NCBI RefSeq assembly: GCF_001475935.1
Contig: NZ_LDQA01000031.1
Span: 1 to 32,497 of the forward strand
DNA length: 32,497 nt
Source of the DNA: Aureimonas ureilytica
Lineage (GTDB): Bacteria; Pseudomonadota; Alphaproteobacteria; Rhizobiales; Rhizobiaceae
Direction of reading: 5' to 3'
This document shows, one piece after another, positions 22,711-30,532 of the stretch (the first letter of the stretch is position 1; the number at the start of each line of letters is the position of its first letter). Under the pieces are notes generated by a model that saw only the letters and a list, made by a program, of their open reading frames with translations, made no database searches and had not been told where the DNA came from. Both the position numbers and the translations under genes were made by a program.

Positions 22711-25404
22711 TCAAGGCTTCGAAACCGGCAGCGCCTGCCCCCGCACGGTGTGGCGGGGCTGGAGGAGGAGGGCGACGAGCGCGGTCCAGCCGGTCTGGTG
22801 CGACGCGCCGAGCCCTTGACCCGTTTCGCCGTGGAAGAACTCGTTGAAGCTGATGCGGTCGTCGTCCGCCTCGTCTCGTGCGCCATCGGCGGCCATGGCG
22901 GGCCGCGTGCCGGAGGCGTCCTTCAGGAACAGGGCGCAGAGGCGGCGGGAGATGTCCTTAGCGACATCCCGCAAGCCGGTCATCCGGCCCGAGCCGGTGG
23001 GGCATTCCACCGCGAAATCCTCGCCGTAGAAGCGCTCGAACTCCAGAAGCGCTTCCACCAGCATGAAGTTCAAGGGCATCCAGACCGGGCCGCGCCAGTT
23101 GGAATTGCCGCCGAAAATGCCGGCATCCGACGTTCCCGGCTCATAGCGCACCTCGTAGCGCCGGCCGGCCCAGTCGAACTCGAACGGGTCGGTCTCGTGC
23201 GCCTTGGAGAGCGAGCGCAGCCCATGCGGCGACAGGAACTCGCCCTCATTCAACATGCGCTTCAGAAGCGCCGTCATGCGCTGGCGGCGCAGGAGCGAGA
23301 GGAGCAGGCGAGCGTCCTGGCCGGTCTCGCCATAGCGCGAGACCTGCCCCGTCAGGTCGGGGCGATGGTGCAGCATCCAGCGCAGGCGTTCGGCGAAGGC
23401 CGGGAAGAGTTCGGCGGTCCCGGCGTCCAGAACCTCCACCGCGCAGAGCGGAATGAGCCCGACCAGCGAGCGCACGCGCAGCACGGTCTCGCCGCCATCG
23501 GGCAGAACCAGCGCGTCGTAGAAGAAACCGTCCGCCTCGTCCCAGAGACCGCGCCCGCCCTTCTCGGCCTCGCTGCCGCCGACATGCGTCATGGCCGAGG
23601 CGATGGCGAGGAAATGCTCGAAAAACTTGCTGGCGACGTCCTCGTAGACCTTGTTTTCGCGCGCGAGCTCCAGCGCCATGCGCATGAGATTGAGCGCATA
23701 CATGGCCATCCAGGCCGTGCCATCCGACTGCTCGATCTTCGCCCCGCCCGGCACCGGCGCGGAGCGATCGAACACGCCGATATTGTCGAGCCCGAGAAAC
23801 CCGCCCTGGAAGAGGTTGCGGTCGGTCGCGTCCTTGCGGTTCACCCACCAGGTGAAGTTGATCATCAGCTTGTGGAAGACGCGCTCCAGGAAGTCGCGGT
23901 CGGCCCGGCCCGTCAGCGCCTCGTCCATGCGGTAGACGCGGAGCGCCGCAAAGGCCTGGATCGGCGGGTTCGCGTCCCCGAACGACCATTCATAGGCCGG
24001 CAGCTGACCGCTCGGATGCATGTACCATTCGCGCGTCAGAAGCAGGAGCTGGCTCTTGGCGAAGGCGGGGTCGATCATCGCCACCGACATGGCGTGGAAG
24101 GCGAGGTCCCAGGAGGCGTACCAGGGATATTCCCACTTGTCCGGCATCAGGATGATGTCGGCGTTGGAAAGATGCGTCCAGTCCGCGTTGCGGCCCGACA
24201 GGCGCTCGCGCGGCGGCGGGGGCGCGCCGGGGTCTCCGTCCAGCCAGCGTTTGACGTCGTAATGATAGACCTGCTTTGACCAGAGAAGGCTGCCGAGCGC
24301 CTGGCGCTGCACGAGGCGCGCATCGGCGTCCGGCACGTCCTTCTGAAGGGCCGCGTAGAAGGCGTCGGCTTCGCTGAGACGCTGCGCGAAGAGCGCGTCG
24401 AACGCCGTCTCGTCCATCTCGGCCGCGCCGTCCGGCGACCAGCGATAGCGCAAGGTCAGCGCCTCGCCGGGGCCGATGCGATGCTCCGACCAGAGTGCGC
24501 ACTTGGTGCCGGCCTCGGGCAGGGCCGACGCGCCGCCGCCCAGCACATGCTCGCCGATTGCGTCCTTGAACGCGCCGTCCGGCCCCTCGCCATAAAGGCG
24601 GCGATGGTTGGTCTCGTTTTCGCAGAAGAGCACCCGCGCCGGCTGGAGGCTGGCGAAGCGCCGCGGCGCGAAGCCCGGATGCTCCGCCCGCACGCCCTGC
24701 CCTGCTTGCCATCGGGCGACGCGCGGCTTTTCCACGCCGTCGCCCCAGCTCCAGATATTACGGGCCACGAGCTGCGGCAGGACATGGAGCGCGGCCTCGT
24801 CCGGCCCGCGATTGTGCACGGCGACGCGCATCAGGATATCGTCCGGCCCCGCCTTGGCATAGGCGATCTCGACATCGAAATAGCGCCGCTCGGCTAGAAT
24901 GCCGGTATCGGCCAGCTCGTATTCCGGCGCGGGCGTGTCGCGCCGCCGCGCGTTCTCGGCCAGAAGCTCGGCATAGGGAAAGGCGCGCTGCGGGTAGCGA
25001 TAGACCATCCGCTGGAAGGAGTGCGTCGGCGTGGCGTCGAGATACCACCAGACCTCCTTCACGTCCTCGCCATGGTTCCCTTCCGCATTGGTGAGGCCGA
25101 ACATGCGTTCTTTCAGGATTGGGTCGGCCCCGTTCCAAAGCCCGAGCGAGAGGCACCAGTGCTGGTGCGCGTCGCAGAAGCCGCCGATCCCGTCCTCGCC
25201 CCAGCGATAGGCGCGCGAGCGGGCTTGGTCGTGCGGAAAGGAGGCCCAGGCATCGCCGTCAGCGCTGTAATCCTCGCGCACCGTGCCCCATTGCCGCTCG
25301 CTGAGATACGGTCCCCAGCGCCGCCAGCCGGCGCTTTCGGCCTCGCGCAGCCGCCGGCCCTCTTCTGTGTCGAAGATTTCGGCGCTCATGGGCGCTTGGC
25401 CCAT
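22711..25404 (-). CDS. GH63 / MGH1-like glycoside hydrolase
   Basis: An (alpha/alpha)6-barrel glycosidase related to processing alpha-glucosidase I and bacterial GH63 enzymes acting on alpha-glucosides or mannosylglycerate-type solutes. No signal peptide is seen, so it is probably cytoplasmic. Typical motifs are the N-terminal FPHDQARSRAYRWGEDG, LSNADIILMPDKWEYPWYAS leading to the WD acid region (near 434), GIFGGNSNWRGPVWMP, and the C-terminal FNEFFHGETGQGLGASHQTG holding the presumed catalytic base (near 856). At 897 residues it has the expected length. The start could be ATG 25404 or ATG 25389 (MSAEIFD); neither has a good ribosome-binding site. Exact substrate cannot be told. Confidence 0.85.
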   Translation of the reverse strand: MGQAPMSAEIFDTEEGRRLREAESAGWRRWGPYLSERQWGTVREDYSADGDAWASFPHDQARSRAYRWGEDGIGGFCDAHQHWCLSLGLWNGADPILKERMFGLTNAEGNHGEDVKEVWWYLDATPTHSFQRMVYRYPQRAFPYAELLAENARRRDTPAPEYELADTGILAERRYFDVEIAYAKAGPDDILMRVAVHNRGPDEAALHVLPQLVARNIWSWGDGVEKPRVARWQAGQGVRAEHPGFAPRRFASLQPARVLFCENETNHRRLYGEGPDGAFKDAIGEHVLGGGASALPEAGTKCALWSEHRIGPGEALTLRYRWSPDGAAEMDETAFDALFAQRLSEADAFYAALQKDVPDADARLVQRQALGSLLWSKQVYHYDVKRWLDGDPGAPPPPRERLSGRNADWTHLSNADIILMPDKWEYPWYASWDLAFHAMSVAMIDPAFAKSQLLLLTREWYMHPSGQLPAYEWSFGDANPPIQAFAALRVYRMDEALTGRADRDFLERVFHKLMINFTWWVNRKDATDRNLFQGGFLGLDNIGVFDRSAPVPGGAKIEQSDGTAWMAMYALNLMRMALELARENKVYEDVASKFFEHFLAIASAMTHVGGSEAEKGGRGLWDEADGFFYDALVLPDGGETVLRVRSLVGLIPLCAVEVLDAGTAELFPAFAERLRWMLHHRPDLTGQVSRYGETGQDARLLLSLLRRQRMTALLKRMLNEGEFLSPHGLRSLSKAHETDPFEFDWAGRRYEVRYEPGTSDAGIFGGNSNWRGPVWMPLNFMLVEALLEFERFYGEDFAVECPTGSGRMTGLRDVAKDISRRLCALFLKDASGTRPAMAADGARDEADDDRISFNEFFHGETGQGLGASHQTGWTALVALLLQPRHTVRGQALPVSKP

Positions 25405-25857
25405 GAGGCGTCAGACAGCCGGCGCGGCAGGGCGACAAGACGAGGCGAGATCACGAAAGGCTCCTGGGCAGCGTAGACCGAGCGCCCGCCCTTACAGCCG
25501 ATCTCTCGGCACGTGCAAAGCGGACCATGCGACGATCTGTCTTCGCAGCGCCGAAGGGCAAGGTGAGACAGCCAAGTTCTTCACGGCCATCCCCCTTTCG
25601 CGCGTCGAAGACGTCCGGCCTCGGACGACACGCCGGACTTTCGCGCCCTCCCACAGAGCGAAGCCCTGTCTATGCGAGAGGAGGCATCGGCGCACCCAAA
25701 AGAATGAGGCGAGCGGGGGGCTGGCCCGGCGAAGGCTCCCGGCACGCTTCCGGTGCACCATGCGCAGCCGTTCGCACCATAGCGCTTCGCCCATGCGAAG
25801 GGGGCCCGCCGAACTGCGAGCCCACCGCGCCCTATGCCAGATCGTTCCGATGCGGGA
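25405..25857. other. Intergenic region without a recognised gene
   Basis: Should hold the promoter of the glycosidase and the 3' end of the chemoreceptor transcript, both minus strand. Small hairpins are visible: CGTCCG-GCCT-CGGACG at 25612-25627 and CTTCGC-CCAT-GCGAAG at 25786-25801. Short open frames on both strands overlap each other and lack family features. Confidence 0.4.
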
Positions 25858-27960
25858 TCAAGCGCTCAGGCGTTCGAAACCGCCGTCGAGATCGAGGTCG
25901 AGGCCGCTCGCTGCCGGGCGCGCGGGAGCGGGCGCCGGGTTTGACGCGGGCGCGCGGGCCGGCGCGGCGGAGGCCGGGCGCTGGCTGTAGGTGTCGCCGA
26001 AATCCTTCACCTTGGAGCGCAACTCGGCAATCGTCGCCTCGCGCGCCTGCTTGGGCACCGGGGCGGCGCCCGCGCGGCCCTGTAGTTTGAAGAAGCGCGC
26101 GTTCTCGTCCAGCCGCATCGCCTCGGCCGAAAGCTGGCTGGCGGTCGCCGCCATCTCGTTGGCCGCGCCGGCGTTGGACTGCGTGACCTGATCGAGCTGC
26201 TGGATCGCCTGATTGATCTGCTCGACACCGATGGACTGTTCGCGGCAGGCCGCCGAAATCTCGGTGATCAGTTCCGCCGTGCGCTCGATATCGGGCACGA
26301 GCGCGTCCAGCATCCGGCCCGCTTCTTCGGAGGTCAGTAAGGTCTCGGCCGACAATTCGCCGATTTCCTGCGCGGCGACCTGAGAGCGCTCGGCGAGCTT
26401 GCGCACCTCGGAGGCAACCACCGCGAAGCCCTTGCCATGATGCCCGGCGCGGGCGGCCTCGATCGCCGCGTTCAGCGCCAGAAGATCGGTCTGGCGCGCG
26501 ATTTCCTGGATCACCGCGATCTTCTCGGCGATCGTGCGCATGGCCTCGACGGAGGCCCCGACCGCCTTGCCGCTCTTCTGCGCGTTGGCGGAGGCTTGGG
26601 CGGCGATCTTCTCGGTCGTGTTGGCGTTCTCGGAATTCTGCCGGACATTGGCCGCCATCTGTTCGATCGCGGCGGACGCCTGCTCGGACGCCGCAGCCTG
26701 CTCCGTCGCGCCCGAGGAGAGCTGCTCGGCCGTCGCGGCCGATTGTGAGGAACCCGAGGCGACCTGCGCGGAGGAATCGCGGATCGAGGCGATCGTGTCG
26801 TTCAGCTTGGACTGCATCTGGGAGAGCGTGGTGAGGAGATCGCCGATCTCGTCGTTGCGCGCCACCAGAATGGGCTGGGAAATATCGCCCTCGCCGATCC
26901 GGCGGGCGTGGTGCTGGGCGAGATCGAGACCCTGCGCGATGGAGCGCGCCAGCCAGAAGGCCGCGAACGCGCCCGCCAGAACCGCCAGCACGACGAGGAT
27001 CATCATCCGGTCGCGGGTGGATTCGTATTCGGCCTGGGTGCTGCCCGCCAGCCCTTCCGCCACACGCGTTTCGGCCGCGATCAGCTCGTCGAGTTGCCGG
27101 ATCAGATCGAGAAGATAGGGCCGCCCTTCGGCGGAATAGTTTTTGTTGGCCGTCTCAGCCGCGTTCGTGGTGCCGAGCGTCGCAATCTTATCGACGATCG
27201 GCTTGAGGCGCGTCCAGTCCTCGAACTGCTCGTTCACCGCCTCGGCCATGGACGTGCCGGCCGCGACATCCCGATAAGCCGTCATGCCTTGATCGAGAAC
27301 CGACTTGCGTTGCTCGAAGACCTTGAGCAATTCCATCGACCGCGCTTGATCCGACTCGGCTGTTGCCGCCATCAGTCGATACATCATCTGCGGCAGGGCG
27401 AGCCGCACGGTTGAAGCGGTGTCCCGCAACGGACCCGAAACGCCGGCCGCGCCCAACGCTTCACGCACCTTGGTGAAATCGTCGGTCATCTCGTCGATCA
27501 GTGGAACGGCGTCGTGCGAATAAAGCTCGTTGGCGCGCGTGGTCGTGTTCTGCTGAACGAGATCCATCGTCTTGATGGCCATGCCGTGCCACACGTCGAT
27601 AGCCGCGACGATCTTGTCCACCGCGGCGAGGGCTTCGGTCATATCGGGGGCGAGGCCCGCGCGATACTGCGCCATGACCTCAAGCTCGCGCACGACGCCG
27701 GCCTCGATATCCTCGCGAAGCTTGGCCATTTCCGCGTCGTTGGTGGAGGCGAGCATCCGATTGATGGTGCGCCCGAGATCCTGCATCCCACGCGCCGCAT
27801 CGCTGACCCGCTTGGTCTGCGTGAAGGGACGGGCGACGAAGGACTTCATGTTCTCGTTGGTCGATTGCAGGCTGCGAACGGCATAATAGCCCGACGCGCC
27901 CATGACCCCCAGAATTCCCGCGAACGCGACTGTGAGTTTCAATCTGATCGACAGTCGCAT
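25858..27960 (-). CDS. Methyl-accepting chemotaxis protein with helical periplasmic sensor
   Basis: A membrane segment at about 8-28 is followed by an all-helical periplasmic region of some 295 residues (helical-bundle type, longer than a standard four-helix sensor). A second membrane segment (about 323-343), a HAMP domain ([22 protein letters not shown]) and a signalling coiled coil with tip [18 protein letters not shown] follow. After about residue 655 comes a Pro/Ala-rich flexible tail ending in an acidic-aromatic stretch ([14 protein letters not shown]). The tail could be a divergent tether for methylation enzymes, though no canonical NWETF-type pentapeptide is seen. GGGGAG precedes the ATG by nine bases. 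Its signalling half closely resembles the other chemoreceptor in the window, but the sensor does not. Confidence 0.92.
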   Translation of the reverse strand: MRLSIRLKLTVAFAGILGVMGASGYYAVRSLQSTNENMKSFVARPFTQTKRVSDAARGMQDLGRTINRMLASTNDAEMAKLREDIEAGVVRELEVMAQYRAGLAPDMTEALAAVDKIVAAIDVWHGMAIKTMDLVQQNTTTRANELYSHDAVPLIDEMTDDFTKVREALGAAGVSGPLRDTASTVRLALPQMMYRLMAATAESDQARSMELLKVFEQRKSVLDQGMTAYRDVAAGTSMAEAVNEQFEDWTRLKPIVDKIATLGTTNAAETANKNYSAEGRPYLLDLIRQLDELIAAETRVAEGLAGSTQAEYESTRDRMMILVVLAVLAGAFAAFWLARSIAQGLDLAQHHARRIGEGDISQPILVARNDEIGDLLTTLSQMQSKLNDTIASIRDSSAQVASGSSQSAATAEQLSSGATEQAAASEQASAAIEQMAANVRQNSENANTTEKIAAQASANAQKSGKAVGASVEAMRTIAEKIAVIQEIARQTDLLALNAAIEAARAGHHGKGFAVVASEVRKLAERSQVAAQEIGELSAETLLTSEEAGRMLDALVPDIERTAELITEISAACREQSIGVEQINQAIQQLDQVTQSNAGAANEMAATASQLSAEAMRLDENARFFKLQGRAGAAPVPKQAREATIAELRSKVKDFGDTYSQRPASAAPARAPASNPAPAPARPAASGLDLDLDGGFERLSA

Positions 27961-28216
27961 GTTCCGATGCTCCCCTACGGCAACCTTTCGAACATTTCAT
28001 CATCGATCAGTTTAAGATTAACGAACAAACAGCCTCGCGTCGTGAATTTTCAGTTTGTCCAAGACACCATTCCGGTGCGTCACACGGCAAGTGCGGTTTG
28101 TCGCCGCAGTTCCCGACCATCCTTCGAAAGTAAAGAAACTTTTCTCACAGAAACGTGATAGACCGAGACGTGTATCGTTTCTTGCCCGCCAAGCTAATTC
28201 GTAAGCTATACCTGAC

Positions 28217-29206
28217 TTATCGAGGCGCTGAGCTTTCACCGTAGGCCCGCTCGGCGCGGCGATAGGTTCGCTCGCTCGATCGGATCGTATCGGCGAGGTA
28301 ACGACTGAGCGTTTCGATGAGCCGGGGCGTGACGCGCAGCGTCTGCGGACGACGGCCGACCTCTTCGAAAAAGCCCCTCTCGATGGCGAGGGCGATCAGA
28401 TTGCGCATATGCGAGCGCGAGCGGCCGAACATCTCGGCGTAGGAGACCAGGTCGGATTCGCGCAAAGGGCGCGTGGGATCGGCCGAGGTCTCATGCATCG
28501 CCGCGTGCAGCACGAGCGTGGCGCCGCCGCGACCGAAGAAGGCCGCAAGGTCAGGGTCGCGCATCAGGAGTTCCATGGCCGTCGCCATGGCGATCTTGCC
28601 CGCGCCGATACGGGCTACGAAAGGGAGGAACTTGTCCTCGCGACGAAGGATCAGGTCGAAATTTTCTTTGGGAAAGAGCGCATGACACGCGTCGCAATAC
28701 AGCTTCACGAAGCACCAGTGCCAATACACGAGCGGCGGCAAGGGACGCAGAAGCCGCACGCGTCTATCGCGCGGATGAACCACGACCTCCAGATGGCCTG
28801 TCTGAATGAGACGACTGAGATAGGCGTCGATCTGGCGGGCGCTGTAGAGACCGTACGTGGCCATGCGCTGCTTCAGTTCGGTCGGTGTCGCAGCGGTTCC
28901 CCCTTCGATATCGTCGCCGTCCAGTCCCATGATCTGCCCGAGCAGAATGACCCGCCAGGCATCCACCGCGAAACCGCCGGGAAAGTTCTGCGTCGTGTAG
29001 AGGTCGAGCGTTCCCCGGTTGAGAGCCGCGCGCACCTGTGGAAACAAGGGATGGTGCAACACCTCCTCGGCCGAGCAAAGCGGGATCGTTTCGTCGTCAG
29101 TGGTGTCGGGGGGCGAGGCCAAAGCCGCGCGATCGCGATCGGCCGGTTCGCAAGGACCCTGCGAGGCGTCGGTTGCTGTCAGGTCGTCATGATGAAATTT
29201 CTTCAT
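28217..29206 (-). CDS. Tandem winged-helix protein of unknown function, coupled to an AraC regulator
   Basis: I do not recognise the family. Two segments look like MarR-type winged helices: one at about 105-155 (TPTELKQRMATYGLYSARQI ... LEVVVHPRDRRVRLL) and one at about 260-315 (YAEMFGRSRSHMRNLIALAI ... PQTLRVTPRLIE). Between them is a helical region with two Cys (CFVKLYCDAC). The first 50 residues are polar and probably disordered. No membrane segment or signal peptide is seen. The ATG overlaps the AraC stop by four bases (ATGA), so the pair is translationally coupled. A DNA-binding regulator working with the AraC protein is a reasonable guess. Confidence 0.75.
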   Translation of the reverse strand: MKKFHHDDLTATDASQGPCEPADRDRAALASPPDTTDDETIPLCSAEEVLHHPLFPQVRAALNRGTLDLYTTQNFPGGFAVDAWRVILLGQIMGLDGDDIEGGTAATPTELKQRMATYGLYSARQIDAYLSRLIQTGHLEVVVHPRDRRVRLLRPLPPLVYWHWCFVKLYCDACHALFPKENFDLILRREDKFLPFVARIGAGKIAMATAMELLMRDPDLAAFFGRGGATLVLHAAMHETSADPTRPLRESDLVSYAEMFGRSRSHMRNLIALAIERGFFEEVGRRPQTLRVTPRLIETLSRYLADTIRSSERTYRRAERAYGESSAPR

Positions 29207-30270
29207 CCGGCCAGTCTCGCCTCCGGCGCCGGCTCGCCGGTGAGATCGCGCAGCCAGGCCAGAAGCCGGCCCGCCTTGTCGTCGCCCGCCATCGCAGGCA
29301 TTTCGCCCGCGCGCACCTCGCTCGGCAGAAAGCCGAACTTGGTTTTGAACGCACGACTGAAGCTCTTGTCTTCGGTGAAGCCCGTGGCATAGGCGACGCT
29401 CGACACGCGCGGGCGGCCCCCCCGTGCGCTCGGACGCGTCAGCAGGCGGAGCGCGGCGGCCAGACGCCGCTCACGGATGAAGGTCTGTACGCCGCCCTCC
29501 CCCGCGAATTCCCGGTAGAGCGCGGCGCGCGACAAGCCGAAGCGACGTTGCAGAAGCTCGACGCCGAGGTCGGGGTTGTGCAGATGGCTGCGAATGAAAT
29601 GGCGGATTTCGAGCCGCGCGCGCCACTCCGCCTCCTCGCCCTGCGCCTGCGCGCCGCTCAGGAAGCCGGAGCAAAGTCGCGCGGCCGCCGCCGTCAGCGC
29701 CGGCAGGTGTTGCGGCGTCAGGCGATCGGCGCAGCTCATGATACCCTGGATTGTGGTGAAGGCGATCTGCCCGGCCGCGTCCGCGCGAAAATCCGCCACC
29801 TGCCCATGCAGGGCCTCGACACGCAGGGGCTCGCTGGAAAGAAGCACGCGCGGCAAGAGGATGTTCACCGCGTCCACCGCCTGATCGGAGCGCACCGTGA
29901 CGGGCTGCGACAGATCGTAGATCACCGCGCCGCCGCCTGTGGCAAGCCGCTCTTGGCGCGTTTCGATGCGGCTGCGGCCTTTGGTGTAGAACTGGATGAG
30001 CAAGTGGTCGACGCCCTGCCGGGCGGATTTGCGCGCTTCACGTACCAGATCCTGTGCCGGCGCCACGACATCTCCCACCAGCAACGCGCCGAGATGGAAG
30101 GTCTTCATCGCGACAGGTTGGGACAGATCGGTTTCGTCCCGCTCCGCCAGATCGAAGAAAGGCGAAACATGCGTGCGCCATTCATCCCAAAGCCTTGCCG
30201 AATCCCGATCCTGTTGCGCTCCATTATGGTGCATTTCGACGCAATCGATCAATGGACCCACCACATTCAC
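29203..30270 (-). CDS. AraC-family transcriptional regulator (cupin AraC_binding_2 type)
   Basis: The N-terminal half (about 30-215) resembles the AraC_binding_2 cupin sensor (FHLGALLVGDVVAPAQDLVR ... DHLLIQFYTKG). The C-terminal HTH_18 pair is clear (about 240-335): LGVELLQRRFGLSRAALYRE, then VSSVAYATGFTEDKSFSRAF and KTKFGFLPSEVR. It probably binds a small effector and controls genes nearby or its own operon. The start is unsure: GTG 30270 gives 355 residues, while ATG 30234 gives 343; neither has a good ribosome-binding site. A perfect palindrome lies 8-22 bp before the GTG. The following winged-helix gene is coupled to it. Confidence 0.92.
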   Translation of the reverse strand: MNVVGPLIDCVEMHHNGAQQDRDSARLWDEWRTHVSPFFDLAERDETDLSQPVAMKTFHLGALLVGDVVAPAQDLVREARKSARQGVDHLLIQFYTKGRSRIETRQERLATGGGAVIYDLSQPVTVRSDQAVDAVNILLPRVLLSSEPLRVEALHGQVADFRADAAGQIAFTTIQGIMSCADRLTPQHLPALTAAAARLCSGFLSGAQAQGEEAEWRARLEIRHFIRSHLHNPDLGVELLQRRFGLSRAALYREFAGEGGVQTFIRERRLAAALRLLTRPSARGGRPRVSSVAYATGFTEDKSFSRAFKTKFGFLPSEVRAGEMPAMAGDDKAGRLLAWLRDLTGEPAPEARLAG

Positions 30271-30277
30271 CAGCGAT

Positions 30278-30292
30278 ATTACGTTACGTAAT
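30278..30292. promoter_or_regulatory. Perfect palindrome upstream of the AraC-type regulator
   Basis: ATTACGT-T-ACGTAAT is a perfect 7+7 inverted repeat with a single central base, immediately upstream of the regulator start. It is a likely protein-binding site, possibly for autoregulation; AraC proteins more often use direct repeats, so another regulator (or the coupled winged-helix protein) may bind here. Confidence 0.5.
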
Positions 30293-30301
30293 TTGGGCGA
30301 A

Positions 30302-30322
30302 AAAGGCTTCTACTGAGCCTTT
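30302..30322 (-). terminator. Terminator or attenuator hairpin in the leader of the AraC operon
   Basis: On the minus strand AAAGGCT (complement of 30316-30322) pairs with AGCCTTT (complement of 30302-30308) around a 7-nt loop and runs into five T. It lies 32 bp before the regulator start. It could be a second stop for flagellin transcripts or an attenuator in the regulator leader. Confidence 0.5.
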
Positions 30323-30438
30323 CTTGCGATCATCATTTGTTAACGACGATTAGGTCTCGGCGTCACACGGCACAATGGTGCTCGGTTGACAAAAACTGCG
30401 CATATCTTCTCGTTACGGGTTTGAACCGAAGCGCGAGC

Positions 30439-30477
30439 GGGAGGGCGACGGTTTGCCGAGGCAACCGCCGCCCTCCC
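30439..30477 (-). terminator. Flagellin terminator hairpin
   Basis: GGGAGGGCG at 30439-30447 and CGGTT at 30449-30453 pair with AACCG and CGCCCTCCC ending at 30477, with an inner GCC/GGC closing a tiny loop. This very stable 39-nt hairpin sits 56 bp after the flagellin stop on the minus strand. Confidence 0.7.
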
Positions 30478-30532
30478 GGAGTCAGGTCGTCATTGTGCCG
30501 TCTCGTATGACGCTCAGTTCTGGCTCTCCGGT

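Noticed and set aside
30385-30390. TTGACA on the plus strand as a -35 box
   Set aside because: No -10 at suitable spacing, and no plus-strand gene follows; it points into the flagellin terminator.
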